From Dirofilaria immitis (lineage: Eukaryota; Nematoda; Chromadorea; Rhabditida; Onchocercidae): DNA of 64,000 nucleotides. This document shows, piece by piece, positions 26,901 to 41,000 of the stretch. The stretch covers positions 930,001-994,000 of the forward strand of contig JAKNDB010000109.1 of assembly GCA_024305405.1 (NCBI GenBank), given 5' to 3'. Below the pieces are notes generated by a model. The model was not told the DNA's origin, did not search any database, and saw only the letters and a list, made by a program, of their open reading frames with translations. How positions within the stretch are numbered: the first letter of the stretch is position 1; the number at the start of each line of letters is the position of its first letter. The position numbers and the translations under genes are program-made.

Positions 26901-29655
26901 GTGCCACATGAAAATGGTCACGAATCATTACAGATCCAATTAGTTTTTCGTTCTCAAGATTCGATTGAAATAACTCCACCTCCAGCTGATCGTCTTGAAG
27001 CATATTTTAGACATGTTATTGTCGAGCCAGCTTGTACTCCACCCATAACATTTAACGGTAATATGTTGTTTTTTGAAATCTTTGTTAACTATCATTTTTG
27101 CACATGTTTCGGAATTAGGCTCATTTTTCGCAATTTTTGTTGAATTATAACCCAGTTCACGTAAAAGATAGGTAACTGAAGAGTAGATAATGCATCCGTC
27201 AAATTCCATAATATTATTATTATCTTATATAAAGTTAAAAGTCTTTCAACCATAAAACTATAATTCAAGATATTAAAAAATTCGTACTGTCAACTATATT
27301 TTAGCTGATGATTACCCTGCACTTCCAAAAGCTGATGTAATACAACCGTCAAATCGATTAAGCAGTGATGAGATTAAAGAACTGAAGAAACTTTATGATC
27401 AGTATCATTTGGAAGTCATCCTTCATTACGAGGAAACCATTGGTAGTTCTAGTTTCTCTTCATAACTTCTGAAACCAAACTATTTGTCTATTCACTTTTT
27501 CACTTGTTATTTTCTTTGTTTTCTTGTTTTTCTATTATGTTCTTTCGTTTTCCAGCTCGCTTAATTCGTGATCGTCGGTTTAGTGCATTTGTGCAACCAG
27601 TAGATCCTGTAGATGTACCCGATTATTATACACACATTAAAAATCCTATGGATCTTGGGACTATGTTTTCAAAAATATCGAGCTATAAGACACCTGATGA
27701 ATTCCTCAATGATTTCCGACTGATTCATAGAAATGCAGTGGAATATAATCCATTAACCGACTATGAAGGTTATATTTAGCGGGAGGATATTTATTATCAA
27801 AATGTTTCCTAATTACTCGTTAATATATTTGAAATCCTAAAGACATAAAAATTATGTTTTTCGCACTGTAAATTCTAGACAGTTCTTATTTTCCTCGTGG
27901 ACTACTTTTTCTGTAATTTTTAAATATGTTATTAGAACCGTTTAAAATTTTTATGCATAATGTTTTAGGGCGTCAAATTCGCATCATGGCAAAACTTTTG
28001 TTGGATATGGGTCAGCGAGCAGTTCTGGAATTGGATTCCAAGTTCTTGAAACGCCTGGAGGTAAAGAAATGAAAGTACACTATTATGGGAATTCAGGAAA
28101 TGCGAATCCAGATGAAGTTATGGGCGTTAGAGCAAGGAAACGAAATTGAAATCGTGGGAACCTAGATCTGTCATAGTTTTGAAGCACAATGATAAATGGG
28201 AAACTTTTTAAATGTTTTGTACTAATTTAATTTTTTTAGGACGTCAAAAAAATGTTGAAAGAAAATGGCATCAAGGTGGATGGTGACGGCGATGAGGTCG
28301 AACATGCAGAGCAACCGAATGGAGATGTAACGAATGATTGTGAAGTTCATATAAAAACGGTCAATTAGCAGCGAATCTGCCGGGGTCATTTTTATTGCAA
28401 TATTTCGCATGATAGAAAATCTATATAATGAATAAAATCAGATAGTTGTAAATTAAAACAATTTTTTAAAGTATTTCTTTTATATGACTTGGAGGCAGAT
28501 GCAATGTACTGAAGTTTTGAATAATAGATTTAATTTTTTTTTGCAGGAACTGAAAAAACCGGTATCAAGAGACGTGGGTTGCATGCTTACAGGTTATCTC
28601 GGAAAAGGCGTTGTATCAAAAATCACTTAAGAAGTGTCGTACAAGTCATCCCAACTTAAAGTTAGTGTTTATCGTCTGGAAATTTTGTTTCCTTAAAGAA
28701 TCAACTTAAGTTATTAATTATACTTTATGGTTTGCTATTTGGTGATTTCTGTTCGAAAACTGTTTTTCACAGCATTTAATTAATTTGATCAAAAATTATG
28801 TTTTGTTTGAATTTTGATTGGTAGTTTAACTTTTTTAAGAGGAAAAAATCGTATTCTCTATATTTTTAGTAGTCAAACCGAAGGCATTGATGTTGAAGAT
28901 GGCGTACTAAGTGAAGGTGACCAACCTATAACGGATGATGACAAGGATTTCGAGAATGGACGTTGTATGGATACTGTTAGTATTGATTTTATTAAATTTT
29001 CTGAAATATGGCATTACTTTATTCATTCTGATTCGCTTTTTATTTTAAATAATCATTCATTCCAAAAGAAATTGTCCCGGACTTATCGCTAATAGAAATC
29101 TTGATGAATGGAGATCTTGATTTTATCCGTGAATTCTGCTGCTGAAGTAGAGCAAGAGAATATTTTGAGAAAGTCGAGGAGTACCTTTTAAGAGCAAGAT
29201 AGTAGAAAACGTTAGCATACTTTAAAATTCCAGAGCAATTCAAGTTCAAATCATGAAACGGGTGCTGTTAAAAATGGTATGATGCTTAAAATCGATCTCA
29301 ATAAACTCGATGGAGTGGTCCATATGGTGAGTTTTCAATAAATAGAAGTAATTGAATATATGTTTTCTGGAAAAAAATATTTCCAAAAATGCAATACATT
29401 CTTTATAACAGCGAGGCTTAATTAATGCAAAGTTTCATATATCAAATCTCCTGTTTCGGCTCACTTCTTTAGTACAGTCTGTAATAAAAATTCATTTCAG
29501 GCTGTGAATAAAAGCCGCGGTTGGCCACTGGTGGATTTGGAACTTTTGCTGCCAGAATTTCGGAGATTGTTGAGACATTCCGTGATAAATGGGATCGTAC
29601 GCAATTACCATATGAAATTGATGGAATGATCCGTAGTTGGACTTCTTCGACTTAG
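20993..29655 (+). CDS. lex-1: ATAD2/LEX-1-type AAA ATPase with bromodomain
   Basis: Nuclear, chromatin-associated AAA protein that reads acetylated histones; C. elegans LEX-1 is the named relative. Exons through 28060: 20993-21107, 21589-21772, 22051-22277, 22615-22689, 23030-23205, 23330-23472, 23687-23932, 24212-24342, 24508-24667, 24757-24845, 24972-25104, 25223-25379, 25505-25675, 26080-26205, 26283-26415, 26590-26679, 26934-27057, 27305-27442, 27556-27768 and 27969-28060. Order: acidic N-terminus; first AAA domain with Walker A GPPGTGKT (split at 23932/24212), Walker [10 protein letters not shown] and [21 protein letters not shown]; a second, degenerate AAA domain without Walker A; bromodomain with [16 protein letters not shown] and NAVEYNP; C-terminal tail containing [12 protein letters not shown]. 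The exon chain after 28240 is tentative. At least seven homopolymer frame breaks occur (22258, 22637, 23878, 23916, 24268, 24278, 26299). With them corrected every exon phase closes. Confidence 0.9.
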
Positions 29656-32041
29656 CTCTTTTCTCAATTTATTTTTTCTTCATATTATGCGAATAATGGA
29701 TTGTATTTTAACCATTTAGATGGTTGTATCCAGATAGCTTATTTAGCTAATATTTTTAGGAGAGTAGCAAGTTGTAAACCTTTTTTAGCCCTATGCGCAC
29801 ATTTATGTCCTCTTGTTGTTGATATATACGTATGCACATGTTTCCTTTCACTCATCACTTAACTCTGAAGTCTTTCTCTTTTTCATACACAAGTAATAGA
29901 TTTCTGTTTTAATTGAGGAATAGCAGAAACGAAATTCCTATTTGATCTGAATTTTTTGTTTTGAACGGCAATCTTAGATTATTTCGATAAAAATTGTCTC
30001 GACAAAGTCAAACGACCTACCAGAGGTAGCAATTTTTTTCACTAAATCCTTGATGGTTCTTAAGAAATTTGAGAGATTCGTTTTCGTGAAATAGGTGCAC
30101 TCATTCTACGAAATTTTCTTGTTTTTATTTTTGGTTTCCGTTTTCTATTTCATTTATTCATCTTCTTTCTGGTGAACATCGACTCGGTTACTTTGTTTGT
30201 CTTTTAACTTTGTTTTAGACAGCAGGACGCTTGCTTTTTGATTCGCAATTGCATCACTGGAACCAAAACAGATGAATTCTGTACCAATATCCTATTGTTC
30301 TATTGCTTTACAACTCCAGTTGTGCTGTAGTAGAGTTTCGTTTCTGTTAAATTTAAGTTCTTGTTGAATCGTAGAATTCATTAATGAAGCATGAATTTAA
30401 ATCTGACTATTTAGTTCAAAAATGTGGAAATTCCAGCTTTTGTTCAGATAATTCTGGATAAGTACGTAATGTCTATGATCAGTTTAGGATACTTTATATT
30501 TTTAGAGAGGCTATTATGCACTAACAAGTCTATACGATCAGAAAATTGGCCGAAATTTGCGTTTTCATCTTTTACTTAGCAGCAGCTATTTAACAACGTC
30601 AGTATTCTATTTGTATATTTTGTCCCATATTGTCGTCGGCTTTCCAAAGTTCTTTCAGTATCACGTTGCCATTGTACAATATACAAGGCATGAAACTTTT
30701 TGACTTGGCGAAAAACTAAGCTAGGTCCCAAGTTCGGTTTCGTTACTATCTTTCTTTCGAGAATGTATCGAAAATTCTATCCTTTTTCCTCCATACCATA
30801 CCTCATTTGTAAGCGTAGTAGAATCGTCTCTTCTTACTGCACATGATATACCAGCCTTGGTATTACTTTTTGTGTAATATCGGATTATGAATGGAATATC
30901 TGCTTGATTCCCTCGACATCTGTTACACATGAATGTTAGATTCAGCCTTATTTCTGGAACTTTGGGAGGGAAGATCTTATATTTGTTTTAAGTTGGAATT
31001 CATTTTAAAATGATACTTGTCTGACCTTCCGTCGATACCATCCGCTACATTACTTTACTTCCCCATTTACTGCCCAAAATCGATCCTACCTCTTCATTTG
31101 ATCGTGATCAGATCCCTTTCACATCTATATGTTACTGCCATTTTCTGCACCGCATATAAATTGTATTTCTGCGCTCATCCCACATACACAGACTAGCTTT
31201 CAGAAGTGAGATAGTCCTTCATTGCCCTTTCTTTCCTCATCTCTTTCTAATGTAACGAGCAACTCTTTTATAGTTTCTGATTGTAATATGTCACCATGTT
31301 GATATGTGATGCATAAATGTTTTCTCTTCATTCATCCTTGGCGCATGATACAACATTCAGGAGCGGAAAAACTCCTCAAGCATATCGAAAGATTCTCTCG
31401 AGACATTAGGATTAATTGGTAGAGTTAAGAATTCATAGCCTGTGGTGTGTCTGGTTTTCAGCAAGGACATCAGAATTATAATGTCGACAATATATGTGAA
31501 CAAGTGCAATTGTAATTTAAATTGCATAGAACATCAAAAGCATTAAGTTTCTTTTTTTCTCAAAACACCAATCCCCAATTTGATTTTCTCGGAATGACTG
31601 TTTCCATTCTAATCCATCTCTAGAACTCTTTTTTGGCACCATTGCATGTGGCCTATTTTTATTTTGAAGGTTCCGATCAATTTCAACTACTGCTATCATG
31701 ATGGTCGTGGAGTGATATCCACAAGCTTTACGAAGCGCAGATTATTGAACGGCACACTATGAAAGCTAAAAATTGAGAAATACCAACAATCGCGAACAGT
31801 AATTGCTAATATTGATGTGAAATATATCGAATCGAAAGTGATTATATTCATAGAATGGATAAGAACTTAAGCAATATATTTAAACAATCAAACAGATTCA
31901 ACTCATTATAGCTATCTGACTAAGTATTTCAATCTAAAATTACTGAACAAAAAGAAAGAAAAACATCAAATTATTTGATACTCAACAATGCATTTAATTA
32001 CTCGGAACAATGAACGAACGATAAATTCAAGACGAAAATCA
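29656..32041. other. Convergent intergenic interval, no gene seen
   Basis: This lies between the 3' end of the LEX-1 gene (+) and the 3' end of the WASHC2 gene (-). It probably includes both 3' untranslated regions. Open stretches on either strand are short and lack motifs or good splice boundaries. Confidence 0.5.
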
Positions 32042-35000
32042 TCAGCTGAAGAGATCACCATCAGAATCATCACCAAAAATATCTGCTCTTTTTGGTTTCA
32101 AAGTATTTGCTTTTCTTGGAATAACCGTTTCTCTTTTTTCCAGAACTGACTCGTCTTTCTTTGGAATAACAGTTTCATGAATCTCTTTCCCCAAAATGCC
32201 TTCTCTATTTCTAATAGACTTCTGTCCCTGTTTCTTCACCGAAAAACTGCTAGCAAATATATCTTCATCATCTGAGTCAAATAAATTCTTCAGCTTGGAA
32301 TCAAATTTAGGAATTTGACTTCGGCTTTCCGATGTGATTGAAGGATGCTCCCTAGATGATGGCAATGACTGCAGCTTTTCGTTCCTAACTTGTGACTTCG
32401 AAACAGGCGCACTAGTTTTAGACTTATTCGAAAAGAGAAAATATCATCATCAGAATCAGAAGAAAATATGGAACTGATGTCGTTTCTCTGCTTCGCATTG
32501 TTCACTTTGTCGATAATGTGCTTTGTAAGATCCATTTTCAACTGACTATCTTGTCGTAATTCTGCTTTTGTCCTAATAGCTGCATTATCTTCTGCACTTG
32601 CACTTATAATTGCGGAAGTAGAAATCGATTTCACTTTATCACTACCAACCTTTTTGTCAGAATGTTGAGATAAATGTGATGGTGAGCGTCGAGACGGTCC
32701 CTTGGCTCGCAGCTAAAAACAGTCATAAATTAATCTACAAATTATTGCACGAGTAATCCTTATAATTTTTCAAAAAGTAATTTTTAATCTCGCATCCAAT
32801 TATACCTTTGCAAGGGAAGGCAAAATAGCGCTGGTTTCATCATTCTTTGTCCTATCCTCTGCAGTTTCTTTCGCTTGACGCTTTTCCATGTTACTGTTTG
32901 TGTTTGACATTATTTTATTTGAAAATATACTATCTAGTTTATTTCGGAATGCACCAGAAGTCTCGGCGTCATTTACAAAGATATAATCTGCAGCTTTCAA
33001 CGGTTTTTTCTGAAATAATTTGAAGATATTAACCATTTGATTATTCAGAGACATTTCTTTGATGATCGTTTTTCTTTTCACTTTTTGTTTATTAAATTTC
33101 CACTATATTGGGATGTACGCATAGTGACACGTGAAAAATAAGTATGTGTATTAAAATTGATGCAAAAAAACAATATGAATCAATATTCTAATTTTTTAAG
33201 ATATTACAATCCATTTAATCGCAAATGCTCACTGATTTCAATACATCAGAAAATACATCTGAATTAGGCACATCTTTGTCCATTTGTAAATCAGTCTTCC
33301 CCGTCCAGAAATTGGAATGACTTGAGAATCATTTGAATAAGTAGAAATAAATCGATTTGCTTTCGCGCTCTATAAAATCTACCAAAATTATATAATGTTC
33401 TATACATTTTTAATAAACCTTCGTTATTTTATTACAAAAATAACAAACTGTATTTTTAGGTCACTGAAAAGATCGTCTTCATCGGAGCTGCTGTCGACAA
33501 ACAATTTACCCATAGAGTTTGATGATTCCTTCAAAGAAAAAGATTTTTAGAAATCGCCAAATTTGCTTTTAATCGTTAATAAGTAAATTAGAAAAGTTAT
33601 ACATAAAATATTCTGAAACGTAATGCATAAAATATTCTGAAACGTAATGCATAAAACCACACAAAATTTTTCTTAGTACTAATAAATAACGAAATACAAT
33701 ATACTGATGCAAGAATATACTTCAGTGGTTTGCTTCTTTGCTTGATCTTTCACTGTACCAGCAGTCCATATTTTTTTGACAGGTAATTCAGATTCCGGAG
33801 GCCCCGTGGATACTTTCAGATCTGGAGGCCTGTGGGATACTTCAGGATCGAGATGCTCCACTGATGCTACAGAATCTCTTGACATTACGGGTGCTTCAGA
33901 ATCTGAAACACAAACCTGCAAAGAAACTAGGCTTCTCGGTGAGTAAAAAAATTTTACAAACAAAACATACAACGTCGTGATTCCTCATTCCTTGGTAAAT
34001 TAAATACGAAATCTGATGTGTTTTCAACTTCTTTTTCTTTCAACAAGGAAGCTTGCGAACTGGATGTAGTAACCACAGTCTGAATAAGTTAGAAACCTAT
34101 TACTAAAACATTTGGACGATATGCCAACCAGTGTACATGTAGTTTCCATCTTTCTTTGAAATGGAAGAAGAATGTGTAAGAAATAGGTACCCTTACTATG
34201 AACATTCTAAATTTAGAATGGAATACCTGAGGCGTATAAATATCGCTATTATATTCATTTGAATAGGTAGCAATTACTGCCTCAACATCTTTGGTATTTG
34301 ACGTTGTTCGGTTTGATATTACACATGCTGGCTTTCCATCTCTATAAAAATCATTTAAATGAAGCAAAAATTTATACGAATGGAATATATATATATGTTC
34401 GTATAATTGATGACCTACTCACTGATACTATTATAACCTACCGTTTTAGTGGTTAACAGTACAAGTCTAAGTTAACAATGCGATATAGTAATGATGTTAA
34501 AAAGTTATTAAAAATTAGTGACTTACTACAATACAATAAAGAAACAACATATAGGTTAATTTCTGTCAAATTACTTACAATGCATCAGCATGAGATAAAT
34601 CTTTGCACTCCGCCATTCTCGGTTGCGTAAAAGGAGGTAAACTGATAACAACCTCCTTAGTTACCTTAAATTTACGATATTTTAAAACATTTTGCCATCT
34701 TGAAATCAAGTAAAATGCATAATCGTGCCTGAACTTTTTCAAAAATGCCACATCAAATAAGATATCTGTACTAGTAATGCATAATACTAGAGATTAAAGT
34801 GATGAAAGTTATTGAACCTAGTTCGATATAAAAATGGTATAAAAATAAAGCCGGAACCTTCGCTGTTTCTGCGCATTCCTCCAAAGAAATCGCACTAGAT
34901 GAAGAATTCCAGTCTGAACTACCAATTAAAAATGGTAATGGCCGTATAAGATTTTCATCCTGAAAGAAGATAATATTTTGTATAAAAACAACTCGATGAT

Positions 35001-36357
35001 TGGATAAATTTCAGCATCTTTTTTTTGATTCATTTCTAAACATTTCTATATATACAGATGGAAAAACTGGACAAAAATTGAGATTATTTAGTCCCGAAGT
35101 TTTATCAAAACTTAATCTCACCAGGAAATGAAAGGAAAAGAAGTATAGATAATGATGAGATGCATAATTTCACTCTATTTAAAAAAGCCAAGAAATATGA
35201 ACATATGGCTCGAAGACTGATTTAGGCGTATCAACTAGATCATCATCTTCATCCAGATCCTCGGGACGTATGTCGATTCGCTTGAAACGTGTTCGCATCA
35301 ATTCTAATCCCATTGAAACCGCTTGATGTAAGTTATCAGTTGCTCCAGCTTGTTTATTTGGATTTATCTGTGTTTATGAGTAAATGAAAAAATTTACCAT
35401 TAAAAACGGGGTACAACACTTCAAAACAGGAAAAAGAAATTAAATTACATGCTAACCGTATGGGAATTCAAAGCTGAATTAGCGCACACCGATGCATCAT
35501 CTCCTACACGCTGAAACATATCACTGGGTACTACAAAAAATGATAATATGATCCTAGACTGCACCAACATTCCTCTCCAGCAGTTTAACGATGGATGAAA
35601 CATTTTCTTCATGTTATTCTTTGCAAATTATTTAGTCCACATCCAGAAGAAGGATTCAAAGTTTATACGGGTACTAGGTAATAAAATAAACTTTCCGCTC
35701 CTTCTTGTTGCAAAAGGAAAAAACCATGTTTCGAATGAAAAAATCTTCACATTTTTAGAGAAGTGTACGACGCTAGGTTCAAATCTATAAAGGCGATAAA
35801 TAAATAAAGACATGCACAAATAAACCAACACTTTCAATGAATTGATCCGCTGCAAATAAAGACAATCGATTGTTGAGATTCGAAACCTGCACACATGCAT
35901 TAGCAATCTTCAAAGAATTTTCCTCAATCGCATCCGAAACATCCTTAATCTTTGCGGTTAATGAAGAATTGATCTCCTCCAACGCACTGCGAAGCTGAAA
36001 AAAGTAATAAATCTAGTTGATAATCTATGGTCTCTACAAAATAAATCAATGATTCATGCTTCACATTGTAAGCCACGCTTATCGGATATGCACCCTCATA
36101 CCTCTAGAAATATTGCTCATCCAATGAGGTGAACAAAAGACTGAATATTCAAATTGAAAGCACCGACTCATAAAAACTACAAGTAGCAAACGAAACAAGA
36201 TCTCCTGCCTTTTTTGTGCACATCATATCGCTTGATTCATCTTGAAAATTAATCTTCCAGATAATCCGGGAAAAAAATTGCTCCTTACTTGCCGATCTTC
36301 TGCTAGCGACCAATTACTTTTCTTATCTCGAAGTGCTTGCACATTACTTGGCAACAT
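32042..36357 (-). CDS. FAM21/WASHC2, WASH complex subunit
   Basis: Subunit of the endosomal WASH complex, which activates Arp2/3. In animals FAM21 uses its long tail to bind retromer and actin capping protein. Exons on the minus strand: 36357-36289, 35994-35830, 35510-35457, 35367-35218, 34959-34858, 34664-34579, 34341-34227, 34079-33974, 33902-33721, 33528-33445, 33295-33233, 33009-32806 and 32712-32042, about 683 residues. The N-terminal domain has NWSLAEDR, then LFAADQFIESRV and RPLPFLIGS, which match the conserved head of FAM21. The tail is disordered and carries acidic LF-type motifs: KLFVDSSSDEDDLFS, FSSDSDDDIF, LKNLFDSDDEDIFASSF and IFGDDSDGDLF at the end. It is about half the vertebrate length, so it has fewer LF repeats. 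One missing base in the A run at 32431-32434 breaks the last exon; with it the exon is exactly 224 codons. Boundaries of the exons at 35218, 33445 and 33295 are less certain. Confidence 0.88.
33602..33649. repeat. 24-bp direct tandem duplication
   Basis: The unit beginning CATAAAATATTCTGAAACGT occurs twice in direct tandem (33602-33625 and 33626-33649) inside an intron of the WASHC2 gene. Confidence 0.85.
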
Positions 36358-38058
36358 TTCTTCATTGATTGACCCGAAATGATTTCTTTAAATTGTTTTT
36401 GAAGTATATTCCATAATTAATAGCATATAAATCAGCTCATTCTGCTGTACTAATGCTAAATCCTGAAAATTTTGGATAGTAAGTTTTCCATATTCATATA
36501 AACATCTTTTTTATTATCGAAATATAGTAAGCCATTAAGTTTAATTTTATAGTTACTTCTCAGTTTCCCATTTCTATGCATTACTTTTTTCAAAAATATA
36601 AATTCTCGATCGAGGAATCCAAATAAGGCTTTTGTAAATATCTTTAAAATCCCAATCAATTCAGCAATTTGAACAATACGCGAAATTCGTATCCCACCAC
36701 TATTACTAGCCTTTTTCTCCTCCATAAATAATCCACAGTCCTACGGCGATAAGAGAAACCCTTCAAAAATTTCTTTCCAGCGTTCGAGTGGTTGGGAAGC
36801 AATTAGCCAGAAATTAGCAAAATGAAAATCATGAAACTAAAGATCAATCGCAAATCGTCCTCTGGTACGGAAGGTATTGGTTGAATTTTTGCAAAACGAT
36901 AGCGCAGGTGCTGCGAGTTACGGTCATGTAGTACGTTTTGCTTCGGAAACTTCAGGACCCCTTCAGTTTTGAATCTTCTCTCAGGTTTCTAAAATACTTC
37001 TTGCTTCCAAATACAGGATTCAATAAATCATATCGGAACCAAGTAATTGAATATATTAGAAAATTAAAAATTAGCCTAGGAAATCTTTACTTTACATTCC
37101 TTCTGGCAATAATTCTAGTCCTTGCTTTCCACAGTTAGTGGATTGATTTTGGATTTGAGCAGTTTTCCCGATTTGTTAGCAACTATTCATATTTTTTGCT
37201 GATCTTTGCATCTCTTCGGTTGTATTCTATTCTGTTCCAACATCGCACTACCGGTATAATCACGTAACTGAATGATATGATTATCCATGTAATCTCTTAA
37301 CTGATTATTGTATTCTAGCCCCATAATTCCGTGTTAACTCTACTTTTCTCCCATCCAATTTTGGAAGAGTCATCAACTCTTTCCTGAAATTTTCGGTTTT
37401 ATTTACAATTTCCACAGGAAATCATAGCAATTATGGAAACGTACTTTGAATTAGTTATGAGACAAATCGTTGAATTGTTTGAGATAGACTCCATCATTTT
37501 ACATTTCTATTTATTTATAAACGGGAGAAAAGAAATGGCCTAGTCATCTAAAATCATTTCAGTATTGGAAATTAGTGTCAAGAGAACAGGAATCATTCAA
37601 AAAGAAGAAAAGGTGAAAACAAGTATCGAGAGGGCTCAAATTGTAAGGGTCCTTCTTTATATAATTAGCCCTGTTTTTCTTTCTCAATCTCTCCATATTC
37701 ACTTTTATAAACATTTCTTATAATCTCCATTCCATGCAACCTTAATACGAAAGTCAAAGAAGTCTTTTCGAAATCTGTCAATCATGGAAATTGGCGTTTT
37801 CAAGTTAGGCTTTCCTATCTATTAACCTTATGCAAAAAACGTAATAACGTGAATTCTAGTCTGGGATAGCTCTTTTGCTCGTAAAATATAGTAGCAATAA
37901 ACAGTGTCTTGCACTAATCATTGATTTGTATATAACATTTATCATTCACAAAATAAAATGAGACAAAATACAAGTGCATTTACCAGCTAACCATTTGCTC
38001 CTCTATCTACACTGCCAAATAAATGTACTGGTTAAATATGGTATTATATGGTATTTAT
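36358..38058. other. Interval between two minus-strand genes, no gene seen
   Basis: This is the 5' side of the WASHC2 gene and the 3' side of the FAAH-like gene, about 1.7 kb. Open stretches at 36456-36725 (-) and 36938-37138 (+) lack family motifs. The spacing is far wider than a nematode operon gap, so co-transcription of the two genes is unlikely. Confidence 0.5.
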
Positions 38059-41000
38059 TTATTTTTTCCATATCTTTTCGACCTCTTTCATTACGGACAA
38101 ACAGTTTTCTTCCCTCAATGGTAAAGCAACTACTTGCACAGCCACAGGTAAACCTGCTGAATCACGGGCTGCATCTCTTAACATTTTCAATGCCAAGTCA
38201 TTACCTGCAAAATTTCTTTTAAAATTTGATTCTAAAAATCTGAAGAAATAAGCCTGAAATAACTAACTGTCGATTATAGATGAAAGCAATACATAAGTCA
38301 TACCTGCATGCCAAGAAGCTTCATCAGCTAACAATCTATCATCATCTGAATTTACCGTTCCAGTCGGTACAACTCCAGCTGGAAAATCCAACAAGTTGAA
38401 CAAACCGGTCGCAAAAGCACAAGCTCCAAGACCGCTTGGATAATCGTGCGGTACAGCCGGAACTGCAGAAATAGGTAATTTTACTTTGCCTAAAGTTTTT
38501 AACTATAATTTTTCGAAACAGTTATAGAAATATCATTAGAGATATTTTTACAAGTGACAAAATACTACCTGTAAATGCTGGACATATAAGTGCATCCAAC
38601 TCGAATGCCTTCCATTCTTCCATAAACTACAAGATGAATTATAAAAAACTTCTAAAATAAGCTATAAAATATTAACTAGTTATGAAATAAAATATTTGAA
38701 CATCTTTAAGTTATTTGCTTTGTTCAAGCTATCCCTCAATTCTTGTTTTCAAAAATGCTGTTCAAACTTCCGTGCGGATGTCTAATTTTCTTTTTCTTTA
38801 TTCTTTTTGCTTCTAACGTAACGTCAATACTGCTGTTGTTAAACACCAAGAAAATATAATTTACTTTTAAAATAAGAAAAAGAAACCTGTTCTATATACT
38901 GTTCAGTCATGCTTTGTGTAATTTGTAGTTGTCTGAGATTTTTAATATATGAACCGGAGACTATCGATAGTGGAGTACTAATGAATGACAGAATATAGCT
39001 GATAATATTACAGATAAAATATGGTAACTGTAATTAAAGGTTTGGTTATATAGCTCTTAAACACAAGTACTTAAGACAAATGATTGGTTTATGTTTTGGC
39101 AAACAATATAAATGCTATTAATCAGGAAGTTATTTGCAATAGTTTTTGATCAAAATCCCATACTAATCCAATTTCACAGTGCATCAATAATTTCAATCTT
39201 TCCTTTATTTAGCTGATTTGGAAATGAAATAAAGAAAGAAATCGGTAAACCTTAAGAAGGAAGACGACTTTACGAATGAATGGGTGAATTACTTCATTGG
39301 CATACACCTGTAGTATTTGTTCTCTACCATATGGCATAATACTACTATAAAATAGTGAAGCAGCTTGTGCCGGTTCAGGCAAATGAAACAGTATCATTTC
39401 ATGTCCTATTGCTTTCAATTTTTCAACCGTTTGCACAACAACTCTTGAACATCTGAAAGAGAATATAATGTTTACCCACGTCAAAATTATAAAATATAAA
39501 AAATGAATCATCGCTAATAAAAGTTGACTCTCAAATAATTAATTTCAGTTGACGCACAACTAAGAGATCTTGCTGAAAAATAACTTACGCTGGCACAGGC
39601 TTCAAGAAACCATCGTCAACAAAATAACCAATACGAAGACGCCGGTTGTTTGCAACAGTAAGCTTGCTTTCATCCAAAGGAAGAAGTGGCTGATAAGGAA
39701 CCAATTCATAGTATTCTACTGATTTTAGCAGAAGTTTTAATAAGAAAATTTGTTCATCAACAGTTTTGGTTAAGAAACCGTAACCCAGTGATAAACGATT
39801 CTTACCGACGACTCCATTCAGCGCATATTTCACCTTTAGACGTCCTAAATATGATGTAAGAGAGATAAAAAATTATTTTAGGAATAATTGCAAATCTTTC
39901 AACCAACATATAATAAAAATAAAATAGTGGGACCTTCTGTTAATTTTAAGCTGACAGCACCACAAAAACTCGCTGGAATTCTTAAACTGCCAGCTAAATC
40001 ACTTCCAATCCCAAATGCACTTCCACCAGCGATAAGCAGTGCACATTCTCCTCCAGATGAGCCTCCTGATGTTCTTCAATGAAATCATGTAAGGCATAAA
40101 AATTAGTGCATTCATTAAATCGAGAGTTATAAAAAATATGAGGAAAAAGGCTGAAAATAACGTTGGTAGGAGTTATATTTTACTAATAACCGAAAATCAA
40201 TGCAAAATATTGAAATTATCAAAGATCGTCAAATCTTTTTTCCAGTTGTTTAGTATATTCAGTAGTCAAATGGTTACAGCTCGAAATTAACTATAAGTTA
40301 TATGCTAATTAAGACAATCTCATGACGTCAGTAGTTAAAACTATTCCACCCGATGTATTCAATATTTCATTGCATGTCTGACTTAAAATAGGGTAATTAG
40401 CGTCGAACAAAGTTACTAAGTACAAAACAAAATAACTTTTACTTATTTACTTCAGCAATGGATACGAAGTTTTGAAATAAAACAACAGTGGAAGACTGTA
40501 TCTTATGAACACAAGTATAATTTTCGTTAGTTGTCTGAAATAATTTACGTTTTTATCTGAGCGACGAATGGAGATTTTGTAATCAGTAATGTAACAACAA
40601 CAAATATACCTAGAATTCAAGTGTGGATTCGAAGTTATTCCGTACAAACTACTGCAACAAGTGAAACTCAGCAGTCCTTGTGGGACAGTTGTTATAACAA
40701 ATGGTATCGCACCCTGCGATCGCAAAAAAGTGACCAAAGTGCAATCATTTTCCACTGGTTTTTGTAAAAGTTTTGCAAGTCCAGCAGTGCAGTCATAATC
40801 TTTCACCTGAAAGGATGGAGAAATAAGTTCCAAACGTATGTTTAGCGTTAAAAATAGTATAAAATGTTAAACTTACGTGAAAATTCCCTTTCACGCTAAA
40901 TGGCATACCAAAAGCGGAGGTTTCCCAGAAACTTTATTCCATTCTGCATCCAAACTTTGAGCCTGCTCAAAACATTCATCCAAAAATCGATGATACAATT

